64,000 bases of DNA from Amaranthus tricolor (taxonomy: Eukaryota > Streptophyta > Magnoliopsida > Caryophyllales > Amaranthaceae): positions 17,809,959-17,873,958 of the forward strand of contig NC_080051.1 of assembly GCF_026212465.1 (NCBI RefSeq). The letters are read 5' to 3'. Under the pieces are notes generated by a model, which saw only the letters and a program-made list of their open reading frames with translations, had not been told where the DNA came from and did not search any database. A program made the translations under genes and the position numbers. Position 1 is the first letter of the stretch; each line of letters starts with the position of its first letter. Of the stretch, positions 1 through 11,799 are shown piece after piece.

Positions 1-2332
1 CAGAGGAGTGGTCGCATAAATTTCACGAAGAGCTGATAAGGCAAGGGGTAAGTATACCAGAAAGGTGACCATTAGCATATCACTTGTCCCAAGGAAACTC
101 AATGACTGTGCTATAATCTAATATGTTATTTATCCTCCCAAGCCTTTTAAAATGGTACATCATAAGAATTATAGAGTATTGCTTAGCATGTAAAAGAAAA
201 AACATAAACAGTCATTGAAGTAACCAAAAGACTATAGGGGTGAGGTTACCTTCTTTGATGGTTTCCACATCTAGGGCCTAGGCTCCTTGGAAATTCGTTA
301 AAGAATATCTCAGGTTCAAACTGTTCTCTGTCGTATTCTGAAACTTACGAATACATAATTAATCTAATACTTTTCGTGGTCCAACAATTACAGTAGAAAA
401 AGTTTGATTCCCATAACAGCAAGGTAGCAAGTACTGCTAGGATGACTTGAGCTTTGAATTATTCTTCCCAGTTTTTCAGCAAATTATCTCCTTCATCATG
501 ACCTTTTTGTAGATATTTTCCCTGATTTTTAGTATTTAGGAATTTTTATAGCAGCACTTAGTTGAGAACTTAACAACCTTATTTAGGAAAGACATACAAC
601 GAGCCTCTCCCTTAGTTGTTTAATGGTACATCTTGCAACTTGTCAAGAAAGAAGTTGACAAGGGATTTCTTTGGAGGTGGTTTAGGGGTCTGAAAAAATC
701 AATAACTGATTGGAAATTTGGTTATACACAACATTGCAGGATTGATGAGAGTGAGCTGCGAAGATTTTACAGTGCTGCAAATGGTGACTTTTCACGCCTG
801 CTTTCATCAGTCAAGAAGACAATTCTTTGGAGAGAAACGTACCACATTCTCTCAGAACAGGACCTTAAGGGGTGGTCAGATTTCGTTTTCTGGCATGGCT
901 ATGATAATAGGAACAGTCCTTGTCTGATTGTGCATCTTGGTGTAGCTTGCACCAGTCTGCCAAATAAAGATCGACCTCGATTTGCCCAGGTAGTTGGTAA
1001 TTCTAAATTCCTTCTCAAGGGTTTACTGATTTTTTTTTCCATGGGTATATCATTTTGTTTTGCCCCCTTTAAGGGATGGTAGATGTCAATTGCAGCTTTT
1101 ATTGGCAGTGATGGGAAACCATTTATTAGTAACCACTAAACCAGTTTGTGTGAGTAATCTCCAAAATAATTTATGATAGACCATTTACAGAACAAAGCTG
1201 AAATCTCATTTTCTCACACACTTACATTTTACTTTTGGAGTTCTGTTTTGATCTTAGGGTAAAGTTATGGAGTTCGAATTTTGTCTTACACCCTTTTACT
1301 TTCGATTTGTTTGATCTTTGTCAAGGTTGATTGTATACATTTGACACATAACAGTGTTTGTTCCTGTGCACTAGGCTTGCATTGCACTCTTCATAGGTCA
1401 ATCTTGGATGTAGCAGATTTGATGATGTAATGGTATAGATAGTTAAAAGAGACCTTAAGGTTCTAGAAATGGAAACATATAGATGATCTGATTATCCTTT
1501 TTCTGCACGGTCAAATTAGTGTCTGTTTATAATTATGTAATACTTTGAAGATGATAGATATCCCATCATTTTGGGGCTACCACTAACCAACATACTAGAG
1601 TCTAAAATATCTTCATTGTTGTGAAAGTTGTTGCGTTGATATTGATTTTTGATGCAGTGTCTCAGATGGAGCATGGTATCCTGCATTTAGCTGATCGTGA
1701 ATGTCCTCGAGTTATGGTTTTAGTAGACTGTGAAGGTTTTTCTCCTTTAAGACTTCCAATGCAGATGAGAAGATCATGTGCTCTGCCTTTTCAAGATAAT
1801 TTTCCACTGTCTTGGCAGTTTATATGTCATACGGCTTCCTCCTGTAATACGGATGATGCTGCAAACTCTTATGAAAGTGAGCTCCTTGCTTCTATATTAT
1901 CTCGGATTGTCTTAATTTGCTTTTTTCTGCTGAGGTAGGTAGTTTAACTTTGATTTTTATCGTTCAGGTTCTAAATCCTGTTACTCAACAAAAGCTGAAA
2001 TTTTTTGGACAACAGTACCAAGATATTCTATCCGAATTTTTAGAGGAACTTCCAGCATGTTTGGATGGTAAATGCATGTGCAATATGTTCAAGTCCAATT
2101 TCTAATTACTCGACATTCTTCTACGGAAGTGGCAAATCAACTACTTACAAATTAACTACTTTGCGACAATGTTGATCTTAATTATCTTAGATCTGAGATT
2201 GACATCCATCCTAGTTTCGATCAGGGGCTAATAAGAACTTGCATGATTGGAATCCTTATCATGTGTGTACTCTTTGCTCTCTTGGCGGGATTATCTGACA
2301 CGGAACTGGCCAAGCTTGTTCATGTGAGGTAA
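1..2332 (+). pseudogene. Sec14-like (CRAL-TRIO) phosphatidylinositol-transfer protein, 3' part, frameshifted
   Basis: This is the 3' portion of a spliced gene; the 5' exons lie left of the window. Exons read by eye are 1-47 (partial, donor GTAAGT), 648-996, 1658-1876, 1968 to about 2080, and 2191-2332 (stop TAA at 2330). The reading includes the segments RFYSAANGDFSRLLSSVKKT, FVFWHGYD, RPRFAQVV, VMVLVDCEGFSPLRLPMQM, LGSLYVIRLPPVIRM and VLNPVTQQKL. These match the plant Sec14/CRAL-TRIO family, which moves or presents phosphoinositides at membranes. The last exon encodes a hydrophobic stretch (TCMIGILIMCVLFALLAGL), probably a C-terminal membrane anchor. Within exon 3 the frame changes at about 1804-1812: FQDNFP is in one frame and LGSLYVIRLPP in another, with one extra or two missing bases. 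The exon 4/5 junction is not certain, and AG|GTAACA at the stop could instead be a donor. The family assignment is firm. Whether the locus is functional is not. Confidence 0.75.
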
Positions 2333-4890
2333 CAATAAGCTTTATATGTTAAAACTGCAAGCCCATTTCTTTTCATTAAGATATCAGAAATGCCCATTAT
2401 TGCTTTCAGTATGTTATTCTGGAATGTGCTGGAAGTAAGAAGTTCCTTCTCGTGTGATATTATTTCCGTACTTGTCTATCATTTACATCTACATATTTAA
2501 TATAACGAACTGCTACAATTTGTAATACTCATCCCATTGGCCATTTATCTTCTATGTTGTGGTTATTAGATGAGGATGTGGAGGTGTTTACTTGTATCGA
2601 GTGCCATCTAAATATATATATGTTTCCTTTTTTTAGAAAGTGTTACACTACTGGCACGTTTTTTAAATTAATACTTGTATTTTTTTTTAACTCGTTTTTT
2701 CTTTCCATTTTATGCTGCTTTTTTATGAACCGTAGTATATTTCACGCAGCATGAGCTTTTTTCCACTAGTGAGAATACGTAGTTGTCATTGGATTGGTGG
2801 TTCTAAGAGAACAAACGCAGCTGATAGCTAAATGTTTGACATTTTTTTAGGAATACATTTCGCATAGCTGTGGCCTGTGTGTGCTCATCCATGTGTTTGA
2901 ATTGGGTTTCAGGGTTTACTCTCTGGGTCAGTTTTTTATGTTGCTTATAGGGCTAGTATATCAGCTGTCGTTGATTTCAATTTAAAGATCATTTTCTGGT
3001 CAGATTGAGTTATGTTTATGTTCTCGGTACTTGGGTTAAAATTAAACTATAACTTGTTCTTAAGAATTCTTATTTCTTAGAGTTGAAATGAGCTCAAGAA
3101 TCGACTTAAAACACGCCCTTTTTGGGCTGTGAGTGCGGCAAAGTTAACTATCTATGGGACTGTATGGGCGCAGACCAAATTGACTGGCTGTATGTATATG
3201 AGCTTTTTTCAGGTAAGATGGTCGTCCGTCCATCATTTCTGACTTGTAGGCAGGCGGATCGAACTTGTTTATACTATTTCACATAGTGGAGTATGATTTA
3301 TTAGGCGCAGCTGTTTTTACTTTACAAAGCAGTTGAGCAAAACTATGGATTCTTTGAAAATCTGATGATTCAATCTATATAAGATTCGGTTCGACTTCGC
3401 TCACCCCATTTGAGTATATAGCGATTCGAGTACAACTTTTTTGTTCTTTTTTTTGTTTCTTTGAGATTATTATGGATAATGACATTTTCTTTTATAACAT
3501 GTCGATATTAGCAGCAATTTCAAAGGGATGTCAGTCGGTGGAACTATGTGTTAAACCTCAATTACGTAAGACCATGGGCGGTTCTAGGCTCATTCAAAGT
3601 GTTCGACCGCCTAAATCCCATCAAATAGGGGCCTCATATATTAACAACTCTTTATAGTTTATCAGTAGAGCGTAACATAATTGGTAATGTGTCTTAGTGT
3701 AATATTATTGGTCATGGAGTTAAAACCTACCAACATTAAATTTTGATTCTTATTTTACCATTAATGGGAAAAAAAATAAACAACTTTAATTTTATCTCTT
3801 TTCCTATATTTATCTTAAGCGTTTTCTCTCTCAATCCTCACATTAATGATATATTATTCTTCCAACAAATTAAATTGAATGTTACCAATCTCTTCAACCA
3901 ACATAGAAGAATATATGAGAATAGTGTTTGATTGATTTTTATTCTATTTATATGATAATAAATTAATGGTACTTATTTACTATTTGGATTACTTTTGCAA
4001 TTGTATATGAAATTTGAGTATTTTGTGAATTATTATTATTTTTAGGTAAATAGCATTAAAATTTAGTTACATTGCTAATTGTTTATTATTTTGATGATTT
4101 ATATCTAGTTTTTTTGGTACAATCTTAAAAATATAGCAAAATTCTTTTCATCCTTTATTAATTTTAAATGCTTGACGAAAGATCTTAATTTTTTAAACAT
4201 CAAACAGTAAATAAATATGGTTCTTATGCTCTTTGTTCTACTCAGCGTAACACAATTCAATTTTATATAAATGGGTATTTAGGTGAAAAATTTTTTCGTC
4301 CAACTTTACATTTTCATAATCAATCTGACTTTAAGCCTAGGCGGGTTTTCATTCGGTTATTGTAGTACTTAATACTTTTGTAACCTAAAAGAGTCATTAG
4401 CACCTATTAATCTAAATAAATAAATAATGTAACATAAAAGTAATATTAACACTTACTAATTGTAGTCCACAATCCACATTGCAACATAAAAGTGTCATTG
4501 CTTTATTGGCACTCATGCTCACCGCCACATCGAGCACCCACACAAAGAAACCAAGTAAATAAAAAAAAAGATGAACATGGCTTTTTGGCTATTTGGATGG
4601 TGGAGGGGTTGAGCTTGGAGGAGTCTAGAAGGTGGATGTTTTCTTAAAACTACAAAATATGCACATTTTGGTATTCCTTAATGGCCAATGCTCATTTGTT
4701 TAGGGTAAGTTAGGGGAGAAAGGAAGCCAAGATTGAATTACATAATAACTTTTTTTTTAACTTTACTAAGCATGTGGATTATTGCACTAATAACTTCTGA
4801 GAAGGACTTTTTCCATCACCTTCTAGTGAAAGTAATGTTATTATTAGTTGTAACCAACTATCCATGGAAATATACAAAATAAAAACAAGA
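2333..4890. other. intergenic, no gene recognised
   Basis: The first kilobase (to about 3460) is less A/T-monotonous than what follows and may hold 3' untranslated sequence of the Sec14-like gene. Short open frames here lack any recognisable domain. Around 3575-3640 there is a GC-richer stretch that resembles degraded transposon termini. Confidence 0.4.
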
Positions 4891-4897
4891 AGATTTA

Positions 4898-5020
4898 CTC
4901 TTGCGAGAGACCGTCTCTCAATAAAACGAGTTTAATATGTTAATAGTTTATATTAGTTGGATTATTAAACTTATGTATGAAGTGTGTCTCACGGTGAAAC
5001 CATCTCAACGAGAATATCCT
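4898..5020. mobile_element. degenerate MITE of the GAGACSGTCTC family
   Basis: An outer GAGAGACCGTCTCTCA and a distal GTCTCACGGTGAAACC lie in opposing orientation around an A/T-rich core. Related motifs recur at about 11705, 32690, 46830-47130 and 47170-47210 in this window, which is why it is called a dispersed repeat. Ends and target duplication were not resolved. Confidence 0.35.
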
Positions 5021-5329
5021 TCTCAAACTAGTTCCATTTAAATACCGGGCTCATCACATTTATTTCTCAATTGAATTTAATTTCACATTGGAAACCAATA
5101 TTAATAACAATATTGGACCCATTTTTAAATTAATAATATCAAGATATTTATTTATATAATTCCATATGCCTTGTTCTCCGAGAACTTAATTAAATTTCAA
5201 ACATATTATACTGAAATTTATATATTTTCGTACTTTTAGTAATTAATAGTTTTTAGATAATATTTTTTGATAATATTATACCGAAATAAATATTTATTTC
5301 GCGTATCTTAACAAAAATAGATGCAGCTG

Positions 5330-6180
5330 CAAGCTTTTCTTTCATAACCTGATTCTTAATCACATACATTCTGATGTGACCACACATTCACCTTAAAATT
5401 TTCTTCTCTACTACGTTCATCATCAAACTCATTACATATTTGCATAATTCACTTTTTAATATAGCTAGAAATCTTCCATCTTACAATATTTCAGTGGCAG
5501 CTTTCTATTTAAGCCATGTAGCTTGAATTTGACTCATTACATCTTTATCAATCTCTCTACTACTCTAAAATATAAATCTTAAATATTTAAACTTGGTCAT
5601 TTGCACAACAACACATTTTTAATGATCATCTAAGGTTTTCCAACTTGCTCTTTCCCACTAAATTGCATTATAAATATTCTATTTTAGTTCACAACCCTTT
5701 TTCTTCTAGAGTCATCCTTCAACAACACATTTAAAATTGCATTATAAATGACTTTATAACTAGTTTTTGCTACATGCACATTATCGTCTGTAAATAGCAT
5801 ACACCAAGGAACACTTTCACGACGAAAGTTAAAAAACTTATCATTTATATTATAAAAATCAGAAAGGGCTTAGGACTGAACCTTAATGCAAACCCACTTC
5901 TATTGGAAAAGGCTCGGCCACCTCAATAGGTGATTGAATGCTAGTCGTAACTCTATAATACATATCCTGTATTGCTTTAATATAGCTCAATTGTATTCCC
6001 TTACCCTTGATGCTATCCCATACAAGGGTTTGTGGTACACTAGCACAAGCGTTATCCGATTTAGACTGATAAGCATCATATGCAAATTCTTCTTTCTTTC
6101 CCTAGAAGTCCATCAACCTCCTCCGAACATGTGTAGTTCACTATTCAATCTTCCTGACATGAACCCAAATTGAGGGTTTG
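5330..6180 (-). mobile_element. LINE (RTE-type) reverse transcriptase fragment
   Basis: On the minus strand this stretch encodes broken pieces of a non-LTR retrotransposon reverse transcriptase. Evidence is strong nucleotide similarity to the better preserved minus-strand copy at 20530-22830, including the shared segment for GLHxxxxLSP and the preceding DMYxxVTxxV region. Stops and frameshifts are frequent, so it is dead. It keeps the uninterrupted sequence GAAAGGGCTTAGG at 5862-5874, exactly where the other copy carries a solo LTR. Confidence 0.65.
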
Positions 6181-7363
6181 TTAAGTAAATTGAAAGTAAT
6201 TGTGAGAATAATTTTAAACTATATAAGTAGTTGTTAATAGTGAATTTCTATATGGACTATTCTTCGTGAAAAAAATATTTGTTGGAACATTAAACAATAT
6301 TTTTAGAAGAACTCATACAATGCACGAAGTTGTTAGTATAAAAATATATGTAAAAATAAATTTTATATAGAGATGCAATAACATGTTATCGATATAAAAT
6401 TAAAATATTTCTTATAAAATAGATAGAGAATTTTAGAATATATATTGCATTTAATGAAAAAAAATCCGATTGTTAATATAAGTATTAATTAAAGTTTTCA
6501 TACATTTGGAGGCAAATCTATGTGATTTTCTAACAACGTCATCGTAATGATTTTTTGTCATTATCAACATAATTTTTTATTATCGTGTATCTTTTATTTC
6601 TTGATGAAATATTTTAGAAATTAAAATTTTTATGAAAAAAAAATTATTAATTAGCATATACTTCAATATAAAAAAATATATATATTCAAAACTTTAACTA
6701 GCAATCTTATGGCTTTTAAATTCAAAAATATAATATTCTAAGAAAACTTAACATAATATATCTAATTGTGATATAATACTCATATTAAATAAATAATTTG
6801 ATGTTAATTTTGGTAAGAATTATTCTATATGGCAAATCACTTTGAGAATGTCATATGAAATTTTACAGTCTTTTTATAAAATTGTATGATTTTAATGGCT
6901 TTTTGCAAAAAATCCACTTAAAAAGCTCGTTTATTATTTTTTACAAAACCCTAGCAAAATCGCCCACAGAAATAATTAATATTTTTTTTACTCAAGTTAA
7001 ACTATTAAAAATTAATACTTTTATGGCACTTTGAATTAAACTAGGAAAAAAAATAAATATTTCAATATTATTACACTAATTGCTTAAAGCAAATCATCTT
7101 ATAAGGGAGTGAAACAATCGTTCTGAGTCAAAATAAAAATTAAGGAGTTTATTTCATACATAAATAAAGTGAGTTATATAGTAGGAGTATTAAATAAATA
7201 CTTTGATGTTGATTAGCTATTTTGTACAATTTATTTTAGGTGAATAGACACATGTATATGTGGATTTCTGGTAATTTTCCTATTAAGTTTGACACATTAA
7301 AAATAACATCATCAAACATAATAACCTATAAATACTTTACATCTTTGTTTTTAAATACCTTTA
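6181..7363. other. AT-rich intergenic, nothing recognised
   Basis: Very A/T-rich sequence with homopolymer runs and no frame of note. I see no repeat with clear ends. Confidence 0.4.
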
Positions 7364-7676
7364 CAACCTGTTTAGTTAATGGTACTAATTGATGGTAATA
7401 CGAATTATTTGTAGTGTAAATTTTCTTGATATATGTAAATTACCATGGTAATGAAAGTTTGATCATAAAAAAAGTTTTTTTTTTCACAATTTTTTATTAC
7501 CATCTAATACAACATGTTTTAGTAATAATGCATTAGAATGAATTTTATAAATAAAAAGAGCTTGTTGAAGGAAAATAAGTATGATCATTAAATTTATCAA
7601 GAGATATTCTTACCAAAATTACTCTAACATTCTATTACCATTCCCACCATTTAGTACCGGTTACCAAACAAACCGT
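7364..7676. mobile_element. MITE, family shared with 34489-34795
   Basis: Imperfect terminal inverted repeats: the left end contains GTTTAGTTAATGGTACTAAT, and the right end, read in reverse, contains GTTTGGTAACCGGTACTAAA. Both are followed by TGGTGG/TGATGG and GGTAAT. The inside (ACCATGGTAATGAAAGTTTGAT and an A/T tract) closely resembles the copy at 34.5 kb. No coding capacity. Confidence 0.5.
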
Positions 7677-8723
7677 TAATGTTCTAATGTCTCCGTATTT
7701 TACTTTATTATTAAAAGACTAATAATTGAAAATTGGTTGTTTTTTTTATAAATAATAGCATGAGTTTGATTTTGGTTGTGTTGGGTGTTTTCCTTTCTTC
7801 ATCCAATCAGCTTGTGCTAAAAAAAAGAACCCAGCTAATTATTAAGATTAATTAACCTTAAATTGCATTGGCATTTATATACAATTATATATAGTAATGT
7901 TCCTAATAAGAGTGAAGACTATAAGCAGCCATGCATGGATCATTGTTCAGTCGCCGCGAAATTAATGATTTAACTCTAATATTAATATTAATTTTTTTTT
8001 TTTTAATTTTTTATCTTTCAAATTATCTTATTTTTATTTTTAATTTTTTATTTTTTATCTATATATTTAACTTATCTTTACATTTTATTTTTTTATTATT
8101 TACTCATCTCTTTCTCTTTGATTTGCATCAAAGAGAAATTGAGTTATTTTTAAGAAAATACTAATAAATAAATACAGGGAATAAATTGCATAGATGAAAT
8201 TAAAAGAGAGTTAAAATATACGGATAAAATTTAAAAAACGTAGTTGCTCATTATCCAAAAATAAAAATGACGTAAATTAAGTGGGACAGACCAAAATGAA
8301 AAATACTGCAAATTCAATTGTACAGAAGCTGGAAAGAGCAGGTTCGGCACTAAGCAAGTTCAAGACATGCATACGCCAAAGGCCCCTAAAAAATTTTAGT
8401 TTTCAACTAATACTAAGATCCGAACTTTTTCTATATACAATAGTTTTGGGGCCCATAAAAAATCTTTCGCCCTGAGACCCTAAAAACCTAGGCCCGGGTT
8501 GAAAAGGAGTAATGTAGATATACTTTAATAAGCATATCCTGTATGAATCAACATTTACCTTTTTAGCCTTTACTTTGATTTCCAACCATTTCAATATGCA
8601 TAGGCGGCAGAAAAAGTGATGAAAGCTGGTACAAAAAGACGAGCTGACGGAATTGTTTAAATCTGCCTGCTATACACGAAAGTGCATTGCAATTGTGTCA
8701 TTAACCAATCAATGATGCAAGCT
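7677..8723. other. intergenic, T-rich tract and repeat scraps
   Basis: Contains a T-rich tract (about 7990-8110) that gives a spurious Phe/Leu-rich open frame. A short GC-richer piece with GGGGCCCAT and CCTAGGCCCGGG (about 8447-8500) resembles degraded transposon ends. No gene recognised. Confidence 0.4.
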
Positions 8724-9298
8724 CTAGGGATGGTCATGGAGCGGGTCAGTCAAGATTCGTATTTGGATCCTTTTATTTTTTATAGATCTAGACTCGGATT
8801 CGAACTCTAAAGGTCTAAATTTTTCAGACCCAGAACCAGACCTTTCGAATCTGGTGGGTCTAAGGTCCTTAATAGATCTAAAAAAATCTCTTTGATTTGT
8901 CATATTTGAGCCTTTTGTAAGTCATTAGCGTATTTTACAAATATTTAATACTAATAATACATCCATAGCGTCATATATAAATATATGTACATGTAGAGAA
9001 GTCACAAAATAATAAGAGTGTAAGAAAATTTAATACTAGCTAATTAGCACATATATATTAATAATTATAAGGGTCTAGATCCGGGTCTAAGGGGCGGGTC
9101 CAGGGTCCGAGTTTAGAGGTACGGTCTGGGTCCGAATTCAGGTCCTAACCCTTGGACCGGGACTCGGACGCACCAAGTATTTTTAGGATTCAAATCCGAC
9201 CCAGATTCGATGGGTCTTAAAAAATAAGACCTAGACCCTTAAAAAAGGGCGGATTCGGGGCAGGTCCAATAGGGTCCTGGACCCATGACCATTCTTAG
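8724..9298. mobile_element. hAT-like non-autonomous element with GGGTC-rich arms
   Basis: The left end CTAGGGATGGTCATGG is matched in inverted orientation by the right end (CCATGACCATTCTTAG, reverse CTAAGAATGGTCATGG). The arms are rich in repeated GGGTC/GACCC words and stand out by base composition, while the core is A/T-rich. Flanks show a similar but imperfect direct repeat (ATGCAAGCT left, ATGCAGCGCT right), as an old 8-bp hAT-type target duplication might look. No protein coding. Confidence 0.5.
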
Positions 9299-9335
9299 AT
9301 GCAGCGCTTAAGGTTTCGACTTGCTAGCTAAAGTA

Positions 9336-9512
9336 CTTCCTGTGTTTTGTTTTTGTTGCTAAATTTGTATGGGCATAGGAATTAAAAAAAGGTGGACACA
9401 ACATGTAAACTACAATTATACCCTTCATTTTAATTCTTAATTGAAGAGGGTAAAATGTTAGTAAGGTATAGAGTAGGATAATAATAGAGGTAAAGAGTAG
9501 GATAAAATGTTA

Positions 9513-9602
<90 letters not shown>

Positions 9603-9689
9603 TGTTTTATTACTAAAAATAGAAATGTAGCAAGTAATATAAAATTGTCAAAAATGAAAAATATAGCAAGTATTATGGTACGGAGGAAG
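9336..9689. mobile_element. Stowaway-like MITE with TA target duplication, containing a TA microsatellite
   Basis: Starts TA|CTTCCTGTGTTTTG...TTGCTA and ends TAGCAAGTATTATG...GGAGGAAG|TA, so terminal inverted repeats of about 28 bp are bounded by TA on both sides. The same termini occur at 16262-16349, 19859-20115, 38756-38998 and 47849-48105. A long (TA)n array sits inside. Confidence 0.55.
9515..9599. repeat. (TA)n microsatellite, about 85 bp
   Basis: Uninterrupted TA dinucleotides inside the MITE at 9336-9689. The Ile-Tyr open frame across it is an artefact of the repeat. Confidence 0.95.
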
Positions 9690-11289
9690 TACCTTATAAC
9701 TACAGGTGTTCATAATGTAAATCTAGTTTTAAGTTAGGTCAAAACAGGTTCGATTACAAGGTCAAATGAATATCGGATCATCGGGTTTGTTTTGAAAACC
9801 TCTGCTTTTAGCTAATGCGAGTATCTTGTTTCAGACTATTCATCAATCACTTTTATTTTAGTTAGAACATAGTTAAGTGCGGGTTAGTTAGTATCTTCTT
9901 GATATAAATTCTATTAATATCATCTATTTTAAATTTTTAACTAAGTCTAATTAGAGATATTAATAATTAAATTATATTGACATGTTTGTAAAAACTACAT
10001 TAACCATTCATAATTGTATTATGAGATGGAAGTTGTTTATTCTTCTGACTAATAAAAATAAAATAAAATAAAAATAAAATATTTTAGAATATCAAAGTTT
10101 CTCTGCATAATTTTATATTTTACAAAAAGGAATATGTACATGATCTCAAACTTAAATACCAAAAATTATTAAATTTATAATTTTTCCGTTTTATAATTGT
10201 ATTTTGGTCACATTTAACATTATTTTGCATATTTTTCCAATATAATTTGAGTCTTAAAAGTACTACTTCTTTAAAAAATATATAAAAAATATATATTTAA
10301 ATTCTATATATCGAGAAAAATCTAACATAATCTAAAATGATGAATATATTTTAATTCCTTTATACCCATAAAAGATCATTTGTAAAATTTTGTTTCCTTA
10401 TATAGAATATTCCAAATGTATCCAACAACGTAAAACGAACAAAAATTTTTTAATAAATCAATAACAGTAGTTAGCTTTAAAGTTGACCATGGTAAAATTA
10501 CACCAGAGGAATATTATATTAAGTTTTAATTAGACGCAAAATGGGTGGATTTCTAGCTCGTAGGTTTCAAAATAAAGTTATTCTTTAGAATATGTTTTGG
10601 TCGTTAAAGAATTAAGATCTTTGGCATGCATGTTAGTATGTCTTTATCATCGTGATTTTCCATTTGTTAAAGAGAGATGAGTAAAACAATGTTTGAAGTT
10701 TAGTTTATGAAGATGATACCAACAAAGCTTGTATTTTAAAGTTGTTGACAATATTCAATATATACATGGGACAAAACCAAATCTTAGACTAAATCGATCA
10801 TCCACAAGTATGTTAATTTATAATTATAATACCCCTTTTTATTAAATAATACATTATTGACTTGTACTTGAAGCTTTTCTTATGAGAGGCTTTTGTGTAG
10901 CTAATTTTTGAATTGTATTCAACATGGGTGTGTTGTTTGAATGTCTTTCTATTCATCATGGGTGCGTAATGTGTCACTCAGCAACACAAAATTTAGAGGG
11001 TCAATTTGTACGTACATGAACTTATTATCAATCCAAGTCAATTTTAGGTTCACAAAAGCTAACACAAATCTTAATTTATTATGAAAATGATCGGGGCGAA
11101 GTTATATGGGTCGGCCTTCTAATCGCGCGTTTTATTATGTACTTTTAACAAATTTACTTATGAATTTATAATGGAGGGGAAACACACTTATATATTTCGC
11201 TATATAAAAACAAAAATGATGCTCTAACATGTAAAATTATAGAGGGATCAAACTTTTCTGTATCACGATGAAGCTATAAGAGTGAGTAA
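9690..11289. other. AT-rich intergenic, nothing recognised
   Basis: No gene or bounded element was recognised. It contains short AAAATAAAAT runs near 10050. Confidence 0.35.
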
Positions 11290-11640
11290 TAGAGAGAAGG
11301 CTATACAAAAAGAAAGAACAATTTGCCTAAGGTGTTCATTGAGCTGGAGAAAGCATATGGTATGATACGAAAGACCATTATATGGGATAAGCTCGGACTA
11401 AAAGAATATCGTTAAGTATATTAAGGTAATACATGATAAGTGGCAAGGAGCCGGAACTAGTATTTAGTTCTTGTAGGGACAATTGAGCCTTTTTCAGTAG
11501 AAGTGGGTTTGCACCAGGAATTGGCCCTAAATCCTTTCTTATTTGCTATAATACTTGATGAGTTATCCAAACATATTTGTAAATATTTTCCTTGGTACAA
11601 GCTATTCATCGACGATATTTTGTTTGTAGCTTAGACAAGT
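11290..11640 (+). mobile_element. LINE reverse transcriptase fragment
   Basis: Plus-strand pieces read as ELEKAYGMI (RT motif normally DLEKAYDRV), then VxLHQELALNPFLFAIILDE with a frame change, then FIDDILFVA, which is the F/YxDD active-site box in degraded form. Several frameshifts and stops make it nonfunctional. It belongs to the same broad non-LTR class as the fragments at 5.3, 20.5, 30.2 and 57.7 kb. Confidence 0.6.
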
Positions 11641-11733
11641 GATGCCCCTTTTTCCTATCTTTAATTTTAAAATTATATTGGGTTGGGCCTAAAGAGTAGT
11701 TTCTATAAGAGATGGTCTCTCTTATCAGACTAG

Positions 11734-11736
<3 letters not shown>

Positions 11737-11796
<60 letters not shown>
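11737..11796. repeat. (AT)n microsatellite, about 60 bp
   Basis: Pure AT dinucleotides just downstream of a GAGATGGTCTCTCTTATCAG motif of the GAGACSGTCTC repeat family. Confidence 0.95.

Positions 11797-11799
<3 letters not shown>

Noticed and set aside
7931..8164. 77-residue hydrophobic frame as a membrane protein
   Set aside because: It is a Phe/Leu/Ile run from T-rich DNA without any motif or gene structure.
9507..9737. Open frame with an Ile-Tyr repeat
   Set aside because: It is the translation of a (TA)n microsatellite. The same applies to the frame at 60102-60368.
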